Positions 1-11,913 of a DNA stretch of 64,000 bases are shown here, in pieces; position 1 is the stretch's first letter, and the number at the start of each line of letters is the position of its first letter. The notes beneath the pieces were generated by a model. The model made no database searches and had not been told where the DNA came from. It saw nothing but the letters and a program-made list of their open reading frames with translations. The translations under genes were made by a program, and so were the position numbers. Source of the stretch: Melastoma dodecandrum (Eukaryota > Streptophyta > Magnoliopsida > Myrtales > Melastomataceae); assembly GCA_029817715.1 (NCBI GenBank), contig JARUPY010000356.1, positions 2,141,001 to 2,205,000 on the forward strand, in the 5' to 3' direction.

Positions 1-462
1 TTTTCTTTTAATTTTAATATTAAAAAAAAAATAAAGGAATCAGTAAGCTCTGTTTCTTTAACTCCCCCCACCTTCCCTGTTTAAATTTAAAAATGCCAGA
101 ACATAAGAAAATGAAATGGGGGAGGGTGTGACCGCCGACCACGCCGAAAGTGGGACCCAGACGACCTCTGACCGACCAGCTTTGCTCCCCCGCAATCACG
201 GGCGAGTGATCTGACACACAGGTACTTTGGGCCTCCCGGGTACCGGGTAAGGCCTTCGTTTTGTGGGTCCGGGTCCTGTGACCGGAGGACTATTTGTTGC
301 GCGGGAAGGAAAAGTTGTCTGTTTTTCTTATTTTCTTTGACGCGCAGTTCTCCCTTAAAACCAAAATAACATTTGGATACGAAACGTGATTTCTCTCGGA
401 AAGTGGGACCAAAAACTTTAAAGGAATGAGAGAGATGTCCTCCCTCCCATCACTCCTAATTG
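1..462. other. Left flank, no gene recognised
   Basis: No exon-like or transposon-like protein could be read on either strand. The stretch mixes AT-rich runs with short GC-rich blocks. It ends where homology to the inverted copy near 31172 begins. It may belong to an intergenic region or to a repeat cut by the window edge. Confidence 0.4.
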
Positions 463-674
463 GTGTGGGAGTGGCGGGTTTTGTTTTGTTAGGGCAGACC
501 TGACTGAAGTAGATAATTGGGATGGATTCGATATAAGTTTTTTCCTCATATATTGGGCTTGGAAAGTAACTGGAGGCCCATTGAGGTTCAACCAGTCTAG
601 CCCGTTAAAGAAAGGAAGGAACCCATATGTCGTCCAGGTTTCGGAACCATGGGGGCAGCTGATCTCATCAAGAG

Positions 675-1612
675 TAGGGGTGTAAACGAGCCGAGCCGAG
701 CCCGAACAGTGGTGGGCTCGGGCTCGGGCTCGTCAGAGAACTAGCTCGAGCTCGATAAAAACTCATATATACGAGCTCGAGCTCGAGCTCGATAAAAACT
801 CGTATATACGAGCTCGAGCTCGAGCTCGTTTATTTTTTTGGAGCTGGGGCTCGTTTAGGGCTCGATTAGAACTCGAGCTCGAGCTCTTTTTAAGCTCGAT
901 ATTAATTGGTAACCAAAATGAAACTCAAAATTACCTCATAAAGCCATATAACAATAGATTAAAGTGGCATGATTAAGCATATAACATCTCTGAATAACTA
1001 TGAAAGTCCCAAATAATCTTAATAATCTTCAATATATGAGAACGTAAGCAAAACCAAGTATCAAAGTAGTGTTCCAACATAGTTTCTTGAAATTTATTGT
1101 TCAATATTTAACATTTCGGATTTAATATATTGAATTTATAATTTATGATTTAACTTTTAATATTTTAGATTTAACACTTTGAAATTACTATTTTAGATTT
1201 ATAATTTTGGAATTAGGGTGAAGAAAATATTATTACTATTATTATTATAGAGGACGATTCTTGTTCTGATAGTGGGATAGGGTGATATATTATTGTTCTG
1301 ATAGTGGGACGATTCTTTCTTATAAAAGAGGAAAGAAACTACTAGCTAGTGTGGTGCCGTGGCCCGTGGGGTTCGAACCCCTTACCTATTGGTTAGGTAA
1401 CAAAACTTCTATCATCTAGACTATTAAATATTTTTTGTTCATATAAGCTCACGAATAGTTCTAATAATAATTTTAAGGCTTGAGCTCGAGCTCGTTTACA
1501 TTCAAGTCGAGCTCGAGCTGGAGCTCGGCTCGTTTATAATAGAGCCGAGCTCGAACTTTTCTCGAGCCGTTTACGAACCGTTCTCGAACCGTTCTGATCA
1601 TTTACACCCCTA
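675..1612. mobile_element. Non-autonomous hAT-like DNA transposon (938 bp)
   Basis: The ends are perfect 12-base inverted repeats, TAGGGGTGTAAA and TTTACACCCCTA. They are flanked by an 8-base target duplication, ATCAAGAG at 667-674 and GTCAAGAG at 1613-1620, with one mismatch. TIRs of this form with 8-base duplications are typical of the hAT superfamily. The inverted copy near 30960 has the uninterrupted site, which confirms the ends to the base. The subterminal zones (about 690-900 and 1480-1570) are packed with GAGCTCGAGCTCG and GAGCCGAGC words, as expected for transposase binding sites. The interior is AT-rich and has no transposase ORF, so it would depend on an enzyme supplied elsewhere. 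It contains the 14-base palindrome GGGGTTCGAACCCC at 1368-1381. Confidence 0.9.
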
Positions 1613-2870
1613 GTCAAGAGTGGAGGAATGATGTCGTCGGGAGTGCCCTATGGAGGACGCTAAGAAGCCCAATGACTCCTCTGTTCACACCTCGAAGTCA
1701 AGGTCCAGGTCCCTTTCCATCCTCCTTTTTGAGTATTGGGTTTTGAAGTGTTTTTTTTAATCATTCGTAGACTCGGTTGTGATCGTGGTGGGTGTTTGAT
1801 AATTATTTCAGTCTTTTTTGACTCAATCGATGCCTCGTGGGGGTTTAGGATTTTATAGTTCTGTTGCATGGCTAAATTATTTGCCAAGATAAAGGGAGTC
1901 CGGGCCCATGAAATGAGCAGGCCGGAACCGATTACCGAGCCGGAGCTATATGTGCAGAAAGTGAGATGAAAACATTAAGATCGTGGTCAGGTCCACCGAC
2001 AAGCAAAGTTTTCGCTAGAGAGTTAACTATAGCGAAGTCAAGAAAATAAATCATGATTAGAGATTGGTACATTCGAGCAGGTCATGCAAGACGACGAGTA
2101 AAATCTAGTCCAGAAAGACAAACCATGATGAAGAGCCAGAGTGTTAAGAAGAATAAATGTCAAGCAAGGATAATGGACTGTCATCCTAATTTTGTCAAAA
2201 GGAATAAGTCAACACGAAGATGCCAAGTGAGGACGAGAGACTACAATAATGATACAATGAAAGTTGCGAGTAAAGAGTTAAACGCATGTCCCTCCACTAA
2301 ATTCGCATAATAAGGAAACGTAACCTATAAACTGAGATACGTAAATTGGTAGTTATAAGTAATGTCTTTGTATAAATTCAACCTAAGCAGAAGACGCAAT
2401 AATTACTTTTAAGAGTCTTGAAGACTTGAATTATTCATAACATTTTCTCTCTTTTTCTTTCTACGAGCACTAGATTTATGTGACATATTAAGTGTCTGCT
2501 TCAAGGTTAGTATATTTGTTTCGTGTTTTACTGTTTAATGTTCAATTATAAAATTTTAGAGACAACGGTTAGAACTCGAATCGAACCCCCTATTTTTCGT
2601 AGTTAAATATTTTACGACTTGTTTTTTACATGAATATGTCTCTGGTGACCATAATTGGAGTAGATCTTGTTAGTAATGACTAAAACGATTAATAGAAATT
2701 CTACAAATGCAGAAGACCCATTATTAGATGGAGGAAAGTCCAAGGAAGCATTCATGAATTTGGGTGACAATGCTAGATGTTCGAATGACGGATTGGCAAA
2801 TGTCCATCCGTTTGATGTAGGCAACATAACCCATTTGTAGATTTTTTTTTTTTCAGATTAAATACAACAA

Positions 2871-3420
2871 TTGGTCAGGGTATTAATATCTGGACAACAA
2901 AGGATGATAAACACACTAAACGCACTGAATGAGTTTGTGAGGCATAGTAACATTTTAGGCAAAAGTGTCCTTTCCAATGTTCAGATGGGTAACCCTTCTC
3001 GAGAAGCTCTTAGACTAGTTGTTGTTAAAGGGAAACCAAAGGTAAAATTTCAATATATGTAAATGTACGATCCTGATGGTGTGAAAGTTGATATCAATGA
3101 ACACGGTTTATAATCAGGACAGCTACAAATGCATGCTCGATTTAATTCCTTCTTTACCAAAGATCCCGATGAGACTGATTCCATCAGGAAATGAGGGTCA
3201 ATAAGCTATGCTCCTTCACATCGTCGACGAGAAAGCTTTTACCATCGCCAGGGCTATCAAATACATAACAACGTAGTCCGAAATTTGCATGCTCATGCAC
3301 CTAATATAAATGGAGGAGATGATATGTACCTAGAAATCGTCCGGTACATTGCTTGTTTGGTGGGGCAGTTAGTCCGCATAAACGAGTGAGGCGAAGAAAT
3401 TGCAAAATCATGTCACACTA
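2871..3420 (+). pseudogene. Unrecognised broken coding stretch in arm A
   Basis: One frame reads as protein-like sequence for about 180 codons with a few in-frame stops. It includes VVVKGKPKVKFQYM, then MYDPDGVKVDINEHGL, then QLQMHARFNSFF and GGDDMYLEIVRYIACL. The composition looks like a real, once-constrained protein rather than noise. I do not recognise the family. The inverted copy lies at about 29160-29720 on the minus strand and shares the decay. A fragment of a single-copy nuclear gene or a captured exon is possible. Confidence 0.4.
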
Positions 3421-3612
3421 AACTCTATATGATATAGAATTACTTCACTTTGTTATAAAATTATGGCATTATCATTGTCACTCACTCTCTTCATCAAGTA
3501 AATGCATGTTTGTATGTTAGTAGTGAGGGAACAATTCATCGCTCTTTGATATCGATAAACTACTAGCTGGGCAAAGGTTCTATGTAATTTAGGGATAGTT
3601 ATAAGCTGGTGG

Positions 3613-4791
3613 CTGGCTATGATTGGACCAGGTCGAGTGGGAATCATGGATAACGATGTGGTTGAGCTGAACAATATGCACAGTCAGGTACTTGATATGA
3701 TCGCCAGGTATTTTGCTTCTTTTTGAGGTTGATTGCTCTGTTCTCTTTGCATGGACATACTCTTCAATGCCTGGTTTCCATTTTCTCCAAGATAAGCTTG
3801 AGCCTCTTGAGGACTTAACACTATCCCTTTCAAAAACATATCATGGAGGGAAGTCTCTCTTTCTTTCGTCAACAGCTCGAACAGCACAGTAGTAGGACCA
3901 AGACCATTCAAAGGTAGGTGGCCCGCCCCTCCTAGAACAGTCATGTTTGACTGGGCTTACACACGTTCGCTCACTTACGCTGTCCCTTCTCAGCTCACCC
4001 TAGCCCCCGGCCTTTTGCTCTTCTAATGTTAAGCTCCAAAGCTTCAACGGGAAAGATTCTACTTTAACCAACTGGATTTTGAGCTCATCAATCAACGGCT
4101 CCTAAACTCAAAAGGAGGAGACCCGGTAGTTGGGGAGATTGAATTCCAAACTTTTCTTAAGCATGTTGATTTGGCTTCTATTGGCTTTGTTTTGATTAGG
4201 TTATCCACACTGAAGCGTACATTGGACGATCAAAGGTCGAATCTGCTGCTGCTACCTGTCGGGCGTAAGTGCTCCTGCAAAAGAGCAGAAACTTTTTGCA
4301 TATTAATTTTATCCGTGTCGGTGATTGAGCATTTCCTTCTGTGTGACATCTGTGGGATGGCGGTTCAGCATAAATTCCAGTTTGGAGGTCATAGAACACC
4401 GAGAGGCCTTGCGGACCTCTAATGCACTTGAAATTTTGAGCAACTACGACATTGTAGTTGATGCAACCGACAATGCTCCAAGCCATTTCATGATCAACGA
4501 TTGCTGTGTTGTCTCGGGAAAGGTATAGTAACGTACAAATAAACCAGCTTTCTGGTGGCCGTTTGTCTTCCAGGTTCTCTCCTAGTGGACTGTCAACCCT
4601 GTTTTTCAATCAGTTTGTCTTGTTGGCACATCCAGGCCCTTTGCTTGTCACAGAAGATACTACTTTTTCTTTGGGGATTTTTTTTAGGGGGGGGGGGGTG
4701 AATGTTAGCCTAACTACCTTGAGATTGATCTTTTCTCATTTAAACCATACAGCCCCTTGTATCTGATGCTGCGCTTGGATTGGAGGGTCAG
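3613..4791 (+). pseudogene. CNX5/MOCS3 (molybdopterin-synthase adenylyltransferase/sulfurtransferase) exon remnants
   Basis: CNX5/MOCS3 adenylates and thiolates the small molybdopterin-synthase subunit in molybdenum-cofactor synthesis and has an E1-like fold. Four consecutive family pieces lie in order. About 3613-3687 reads GRVGIMDNDVVELNNMHSQ and ends at a GT donor. 4200-4264 reads VIHTEAYIGRSKVESAAAT and ends at GTAAGT. 4369-4522 reads INSSLEVIEHREALRTSNA, then DIVVDATDN, and ends at GTATAG. 4753-4791 reads PLVSDAALGLEGQ. Splice phases between these pieces are consistent. The glycine-rich ATP-binding start (normally VVGAGGLGS) is lost or scrambled (read as AMIGPGRVG), the last piece is followed by GC instead of GT, and neither the rhodanese half nor the N-terminus is present. 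It is therefore a fragment, repeated in arm A'. Confidence 0.82.
3684..3944 (-). other. Unassigned 86-codon open frame antisense to a CNX5/MOCS3 intron
   Basis: The frame encodes an 86-residue hydrophilic product with the stretch TKERETSLHDMFLKG and a Gln-rich tail. It lies opposite the intron between two CNX5/MOCS3 exons. The copy in arm A' (28670-28930, plus strand) is open over the same length, and I saw only one residue difference (Leu to Ser near position 13). That conservation could just reflect a recent duplication. I recognise no domain. It may be an exon of another gene inserted in the intron, or chance. Confidence 0.3.
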
Positions 4792-5394
4792 GCAATAGGA
4801 AAGCAGCATCCAGTCACCATATAGAATGTTGAGATTTCCATTTAAAATTTTGTGTATAATAATTTGTTTGTCTGACATTCACAACATACTCAATGACTGA
4901 GGATGAAGTTTAAATACATGATACTCATAAAACACCACAACTTCTGCAACTGTTTTTTTTATGACTATCTTTTGAATGAGATAATTATCCATCAAAGACA
5001 CACGACTTCACTCTAACTGTAGTCATCCAGACAAATTAGAAGAATTGTCACTCTATTTTAAAATGAAAATACATTATTGTTATGATCTTCCATTATTGTG
5101 TCTTTTGATATAGCTGAAAAATCTTCTCATTACGTTTAACTATAAATAAAAATATATTCCCTTCAAGTAGTTGATTTGCAAGTTTGCATATCACTAGATA
5201 AGTACAAGCCAGGGCACAGCTACAAAAGATACGGTTTCAAGATTAGAAAATATCTTCTCTGCAAATATTTGTAAGGTTAATGTTACACGTATACGAACAT
5301 TTGCTCTCATACATCTCGCTAGCCGAGAGGATACTCGAAAGAAATTTGCATATAGAAGATATATAAAGATAAGACGCGATCTTCACCACTACAA

Positions 5395-8010
5395 TCAACA
5401 AGCATTACCCACCAATTGTAACTCACATAATGGGTCTTTCAGAAGTTTCTCATTGTTAGTACCAACATCAATCATCACTGGAAGTGCCTGGAATTGAAGA
5501 TTACAAATGAAAAACATTTGTGAAACAATGTCGAGATGTTCAAGACGAGCAACATTATACTTAAAATGGCATGAAAAAGAAAAGTTGCGAATGAAAAATA
5601 ATTGTCAAGAAGCTGAACTCAATATTGCTTTGAAAAGCCTTTTTCCATAAGATATTGGGTGCAGGCAAACTCATAAGATTTTACTCAAGAAAAATGGATA
5701 AGAAATGGTAAATATTCGGTCCACACATTTCACAAAGTCCACCCAAATTTGGAGCCAAATTATGAGGAATAAAACAAGTATTAACTAGTCCCAGCAACCC
5801 AAAAATTGGATAAGATGAGTAAAAAATGCCATGATCTCACCCATTGAGGGTTTATTCGAGCAGCAGCACACAATATCAATTCCAATTCCTTGAATCCCCA
5901 GATCTCCAGGACTCAATATTCTACTTCCATTTGTGACAATGATCATGTCAACCTGCCTAGGAATTCATGTTTTCAGGACATCTCCACCAAACTTCTAACA
6001 GAGTAACACTAATGTTTGCCATTCACCAATTTTTTAAATCATCTGAGTCCACTAATGCTTTCTTTAATTGTATCTATCGAAAGAAGTACCCCGGGATTGG
6101 GTACATAAAATTATTTCCATGCATTGGCGACTTTGACGGAAAACTGCAAAAAGTTAGATTAATTTATTAGTAACACGAATATTATATTTGTTTTTAGATT
6201 TCATGAGAGTAGTTGCTATTACACTTACAACGGAGCTTAATGAGTGATGTCAGAATATATAACTTACATATTTGGCACTGTTTTGGGAGACACAATTCTT
6301 TGTCTGCTTTTTTGCTCGAATTTTACTAAAGCAGAGGGTGCCAGCAAATCCTGTTTGGCAGCCTGACCTCTCTTCTTTGTATCTGTACTTCCTTTCTTGG
6401 AGAGAAACTGGAGGGTCTTTCATGGAGCATGTTTAATTTGTTTATTTAATTTTTTTATTAGATTTATGTGGATCTTTCTCAGGGTTTGCACTGTCCTGTC
6501 CCTATGCAAAAGAAGGTACCCGAATATCTCTAGAAAAACTTATGGTAAAGTCGCCATTCTAAAATATGATTATGATTCTAACGGAAGTAAACAAACACTG
6601 CAATCAACAGCAATCTTAGGCATTGAAAACCCCAACAACGAAAGACATGAAAAGGAATAGCATTCACGGGTAAATCAGAAAAACATACGCAATTCATAGT
6701 TACTATTCTTAAGACAAATAAGAAATGAGAAAGAAATAAGCAACAAAAGAGATAACATCCGCATGTATTCAAGGAAACTTCCCAAAGGAAAAAGATGGAG
6801 AGATCAGATGGCTCACTTTATAATACATTGTTTCATTTCTATCATGGAGACGGTTTAGAATTCGCCACATTGCCAGGAGCAGTAGGATCAGATGGGCCAT
6901 CTTAACTTGTTCTTCTATCCTCTTCAAATCAGCCACTGTCAATGCAGTTTTGGTTGGTTTCAATGTCGACACATGGAGTAATACACCACAAAAGCAAAAA
7001 TATGAAGTATTTCTCTTTCCAATATAGCAGAAAAGAAAGCTCAAAATGACCTACCGGCAGTAATTCCATCTGCTCTACCAATGTCACAATTCGCCTGAAA
7101 CGGCTCAGGACAATGCAACCAATCCATACACACATAATAAAAGATGCTACGCCATAATCATCGTATATCTTCTAAATCTTAGAATGACTAAGCCTTAATA
7201 TGATTCTAGTTTGTTTGGAGGTTTTAGGAAGAATACCATCAATCTTTGTTGGAGGTTTATCAAACATGATTTAGTCTCCTCAATTATCTAACTTTAGAAG
7301 GAAACATGGATGGTGATATACACCAGATATTTCAGAAGAATATGGTCAGTTTACATTTTAAACACATTTTAAAGACAAAGTGAAGGATCGACAGACCATC
7401 CACAGAGTGGTATATTAAAGGCTAATAGAATGTATATTCATCATTGAAGGAATTCACACGCTCAGACTCTTTCATGGATCTCAACCTACACTTACCGAAT
7501 CACTTTCCAACTGATTACACAAACAATTGCATTATCCACTGAAATGCCTACTATGAGTAAAGGAATCGCCGTCTAATCATTAAACCATGCTTACATTTCA
7601 TAGGCAGCTATGTGAAGCTTTCATACTAAGCTGCAATTTTCAAGCTGTGACCCGGGATACCAAGACAAAAAGAGGCTCAAAATTTCAGTAGACCATTCAA
7701 AATGGCATCTGATTGTACTATAATCGGTCAAGTAATCTATCCAGGGCAAAAACTAAGCTAAGCTAAGGAGTCATCTGAGTGACAGCGAAAAACACGCTCG
7801 ATCTGTTCACGGGAGACATGACATTCGGCGGAAGGAGGCCACAGAGGTCCAGCAGATCCCTCTCCGTCATGGAGAATGCCGTCCCCTACACCCACAAAGA
7901 CAATCCGGTCACTCCCTTAGCCTGGCGTCAGATCGAACATAAACTTCCCCTTTTTATCCCGGGGGTCATGGAGAATGTTCGTGCTCCACTTGTGGATGAT
8001 CGCAGGGCCG
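5395..8010 (-). pseudogene. Mitochondrial NAD-dependent malic enzyme (NAD-ME1/62-kDa type), broken
   Basis: NAD-malic enzyme converts malate to pyruvate, CO2 and NADH in mitochondria. Exon-like pieces occur in gene order on the minus strand. At about 8000-7780 pieces read IIHKWSTNILHDP and, after a frame change, TAFSMTERDLLDLCGLLPPNVM. At about 6960-6829 a piece reads WRILNRLHDRNETMYYK, followed by a GT donor. At about 5955-5845, after a TGCAG-like acceptor, one reads VDMIIVTNGSRILSPGDLG, then shifts frame to AAARINPQ. At about 5465-5410 one reads ALPVMIDVGTNNEKLLKDPL. The wording TAFSMTERDxLDLxGLLPPNVM favours the 62-kDa (alpha) isoform. Frameshifts, a stop in the first piece, the unseen exon carrying the YTPTVG region, and the absence of the whole C-terminal half mark it as a pseudogene. 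It lies beside arm A but outside it. Confidence 0.8.
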
Positions 8011-8177
8011 TCTGGTGAAATGCCTCACGGGAACTGCCCCAGCGGCCGCCTTGACCTGGCTGTGGGAGTTGGGCATTGTGATCCCATCTCCTCAGTAATG
8101 GGGTCTTACCACAGTCTTCGAGAGTTGGCATATCGGTCGGGAGTGGACATTGATTAATAATATGACTGACTGAATGA

Positions 8178-8245
8178 ATGATTGTTGGTAAATGGATTCG
8201 CTTAAAGAGTTTTCGGGTTCGAAAATTATCGTAAGCATTCATTTT
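8178..8245 (+). mobile_element. Truncated tRNA-derived SINE (5' part only)
   Basis: The segment resembles the head of the fuller SINE at 28263-28452. It has the shared GGATTCGCTTAAAGAG word and a box B-like GGTTCGAAAA, followed by CGTAAGCATTC where the full copy has CGTACGCAGCC. It lacks the 3' body and the poly(A). This is the oldest-looking of three family members in the window. Confidence 0.55.
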
Positions 8246-8249
8246 CATA

Positions 8250-10560
8250 GGAACATAAGCTATTTGGAATTTTATTAGAAAGAATGATTAAATGATAAAA
8301 TTAAAAAAAAAGTGACAAAAATTTAATAAAAATAGGAAAATAATTTAAAAATATTTCATATATGAAAATCAAATTGAAATATTATGAATCATTTTAGCAA
8401 AATTATAACAATATTTATACTTACTTATATTTTAATACAGGGTATAAAATTATTTACTTTTAATTCAAATTTTAATGAACAAATAAGTAAGAATTATTCG
8501 ATTATGGAAAAAAATTGTATTTTTATGTAAGTTTTGCAAAAATAGCTTTCCACCTTCGGTCTAAATAAGCATATCGAAAATGTTTCAAATGAAGAACCTA
8601 TTTTTTTTCTCTCTTGTCTCTTAATGGCGTTGCAAAGATTCTTATGACAGTTCCTCAAACATACAGCCAATATAATTAACTATCCTACTTCCATATGCCC
8701 CATAAGTTATGTCATTTGAAAGCTTTAAGTATTTAACTTTTAATGTTTCCAAAGAGTAAAAAATATGTGTAACAAATATTAAACTTATTGTATACAACAT
8801 AAATACTTAGGCAATGGAGCATCTAGGAGTTTGCACTCACATACCCTACTTAGGAAAAAATTGTTTTAAGAGGCGATAAAAAAATTCGAGTATCCGGATA
8901 AAGTTTCCCTCAAAGTTATGACTTTTAAAACACCCTTAACTTGCTACTTGAAGCGAGGACTTTCGCTAAACTGGAGAAAGTCGTCCTTTACATGAGTATA
9001 ACTGAGTTTACCTCCAATTTTAATGAATGACGAATTTAGCTTAGTATAATCATAATTTTTTTTGTTGCCCCCTTCTTTACTCATTTTTTTTCCTTCAAAC
9101 CGGGTATTTAGGTGCAAAACGCGAACATCCAGATGAGATGGGTACAATCCTTATATATAGGCTGCCATGAAAGCATTATATAACGTGCACATCTTGAATC
9201 TAGCATGAAGTTCGACTTCGCGTTGCCGCGAGACAAACCCATGTGAAAAATTTATACATGGGAGATGGGGAAGTTTTGGATTCGTGAGTTTGGTTAGCAT
9301 TCAATGCTAAAGGAAAGAAGAAGTCCTCCTCATCCCTTCTAAGAAGGAATTAAAGTTGGGGTGTGAACTTCAATTATTGGTCATAGTCAACTTGATATAT
9401 AAATATCACATGCCCCGTGAAACACAAGAAAAGACAACTCATTGGTACTATTCCGAGTAAATATATCGATATTTGGAAGATCTCAAGGAAAACTTAATAT
9501 TGATCCATCCAAACCTGGATCATAGTTCCTCTAAGAATATTAGATGCATGAGATTTACATTATAACACAAAGTTCATTAATTATACATGTTGTTCTTGGG
9601 CTTTACTCCATTTTAACGTAGTTGGAGAAAAAAATTCATGAAATAAAATAGATAGTTTTGAAATTCCGGAAATAAAGCATCTGGACTTATAAAGTCCGAC
9701 TTTGCTAAAGAAAAAAGTCGGCTTTACAAAGTCCGACTTCAAAAAACCCCTTAAGGAAGTCGAACTTTAGTCTGACTTTCCTTTTCTTACTTTTTAATTT
9801 TTGAAAATCGGACTTATAAAGTCCAACTTCCTTTTTTAGTAAAATCAGATTTTATAAGTCCAGTTTCAAGGCCTTATCTCTGAATTTTCGAAACAATCTA
9901 TCATATTTCATAAATTGTTTTCCTCCGTTGTGCTATTTAGGTTCAGAATGAATCGTACAATCGCAAGCCTTCCAACTACTTCAAAAACTTCTGGAACACC
10001 CTAAAGTCGAGGCTTAGGTCTTTAGGTAGATTTTGTGGTCTTAATTCAATGTAATCTAATCTTAGACCGACAAAATCTGGTCGAGAAAAGGTTATTGCTC
10101 CACTAACCATTGCTATTTCTAGCATCTTACTTTGTTTTGTGCCTTAATATTTGGTGGGGCATCATTATTATTTGTTGAATTTCAAGTTGAAACACAACAT
10201 TCCCACTTTCTTTTTCCTATTTCTTTTTTTTTATTGATTTCCCTCTTGTTTTTTTTTAGTTAGTCAATGATTAAATGACAGAAGAAATGTTTTCCCAAAA
10301 GCATCCTTACATTTTTGTGGCCTAAAATGATTTCTTAGTCGGACTACAACCAAATACCACGGTGAGAGGTTTGTTTTATTATAACGTTAGTTAGCAAAAA
10401 ATACAGGTTTTGAAATTCCTTTAATAGGGTGATATATCGTTGTTGAGAATAATGAATTCCAAATGTAAACAATTACGTTTTACTATTCTATTGGGCAAAT
10501 TATTTTTCCGAATAATAATTCATGTATGAAAATGTATACAGGTTGTGTACAAAACAAACC
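8250..10560. other. AT-rich intergenic stretch with a cluster of short palindromic words
   Basis: No gene could be read here. The first part is strongly AT-rich. Between about 9670 and 9870 the word AAGTC(C/G)GACTT and its variants recur at least seven times in both orientations, including GGACTTATAAAGTCC, which is its own reverse complement. This suggests remains of a hairpin-forming repeat or of a transposon terminus. Confidence 0.45.
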
Positions 10561-10579
10561 CCAGTGTCTATCAGAGTAT

Positions 10580-10963
10580 CTAGAGATACTCATAATATCC
10601 AGGGAACTTGAATGTTAGAGCCGCGTAATTGCTTAGGTATTCATCCCTCATACTAAAAGAAGTGAGTCTGGGTACTTCTTGGGATGGTTCTATCATCCAT
10701 CGGATTTCATCTTCAGGAATAGACCTTTGCTCAGCTATCTGTTCAATAACCTTACAAACTTCAGGAATCTTAATCAAAGGATTACTAAATAGGTAACCCT
10801 CATCATTCTTAAAGATTCCTCTTAGTTGATCTATTGGGTTTTCATAGACTGATAGAGACACTTGTCTATACCCGAAAATTCTTCCCGAATGTTGTGTCGA
10901 CAGCCTAGAATCAATAGATCTCTTAGCCATATCCTCATCTAGTGGTGGTGTAGAGGCTTCCAC
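10580..10963 (-). pseudogene. C-terminal part of the endogenous caulimovirid ORF, function unassigned
   Basis: This 127-codon frame follows the movement-protein piece on the same strand after about 190 bases with stops. It is rich in charged residues (EQIAEQRSIPEDEIRWM) and has no recognised catalytic motif. Its position suggests the tail of the capsid-movement polyprotein. It could also be a separate small viral ORF. Confidence 0.4.
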
Positions 10964-11157
10964 TGGTCATGGAATTATTACCTCATCGTCCACATCACTT
11001 GCTCTTGAGATTGGGCTCTCTCAGAGACAGCGCTCTCATAGACAATTGTTTATCAAGCCTAGGAATACTAGACAACGGTTCTCCTAACATTAAGGTAATC
11101 TGACTATCTCTTTATTGGATGTTTGCCGCCCTAATAGGTCTAGAGCTTGTAGAAGGC

Positions 11158-11583
11158 TCATTCATCACCCAACTTCTGGGCCAGGTTAATTCCAAAGGAT
11201 TCATCCAAAAATTTGGATGCTTGTACAAGTCTGTATATAATTCTGGTATGATACGATAAAAATTTGGCTTGGGGATTCAGTTTGTCCATATTCGATAACT
11301 TTAATCTCAAGGTTAATGAATTCCCCAAACATCTGTCGTTCAAGGCCATCAAGTAATTTGGATGGACTTGAAACCATACAGGACCATGTGCTATATTGGC
11401 TTGTATTCGTAATATCAGCTGATCTCTAAACTCTCTCCATCGTTTATCGATCACCGCTGCTACCACAGGACTGTCCGCTGGAAGATGAAATAGCGGGATG
11501 AATCCAACCTGGATCAATCCAATGTGTATGTAGTTTATACACACCTCTTGCACGTTGCATAGTTTCCCTAATGCGTTGTACAT
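11158..11583 (-). pseudogene. Caulimovirid 30K-type movement protein fragment
   Basis: The 141-codon frame has the family pattern in order: an internal hydrophobic segment ending in a DKRW-type motif, ANIAHGPVWFQVHPN, the LNDRCLGNSLTL segment, and a late IIYRLVQA strand. This corresponds to the core of the 30K fold that carries viral nucleic acid through plasmodesmata. The N-terminal part of the protein is missing. The frame is separated by stops from the capsid piece on its 5' side and from the 10963-10580 piece on its 3' side. Confidence 0.65.
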
Positions 11584-11913
11584 TGACTCAAGTTTCGTTG
11601 TTGTAACTTGAGCTGTTGCCTTTGTTTTTGAGATGCTTACTATTAAATTGAAATTGAACCTCGAAATATTCTAGACATCTCTAACATTAGTGTTAGGCAA
11701 CCTCCATTCCAAAATAGTTTAGGATGGATCTTCGTATTGGTGTGCTTCTTCAAGTACCTAACTCGTTGATTCTAAAGGAACCAATTCGTCGCCATATCCA
11801 TTTGCTTCTACTCTCATCATGAATAGATACGATGTCCAGAGATCAGAATCATCTTCAGAGTCTGTATCATAATTTGATACTGCCCCTAGATTGATTCTAC
11901 TTTCGAGTCTAAA

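Larger units (their letters stand above)
463..5074 (+). repeat. Inverted duplication A, left arm
   Basis: This block is repeated in reverse orientation at 27738-31172. Five separate open stretches match one to one on opposite strands: 1660-1887 with 30694-30921, 2053-2310 with 30271-30528, 2612-2827 with 29754-29969, 3453-3674 with 28940-29161, and 3684-3944 with 28670-28930. Paired coordinates add up to 32581 for the outer part and 32614 inside, so the arms differ by small indels. The outermost pairs add up to 31635; the 946-base difference is exactly the hAT-like insertion plus its 8-base duplication, present only in this arm. A stretch of about 400 bases (roughly 4577-4974) is present here and missing from the other arm. 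The arm contains CNX5/MOCS3 exons. Confidence 0.93.

Noticed and set aside
1353..1400. tRNA-like box B (GGGGTTCGAACCCC) inside the hAT-like element
   Set aside because: The word is a perfect palindrome and there is no acceptor stem, box A or cloverleaf around it, so it is not a tRNA gene.
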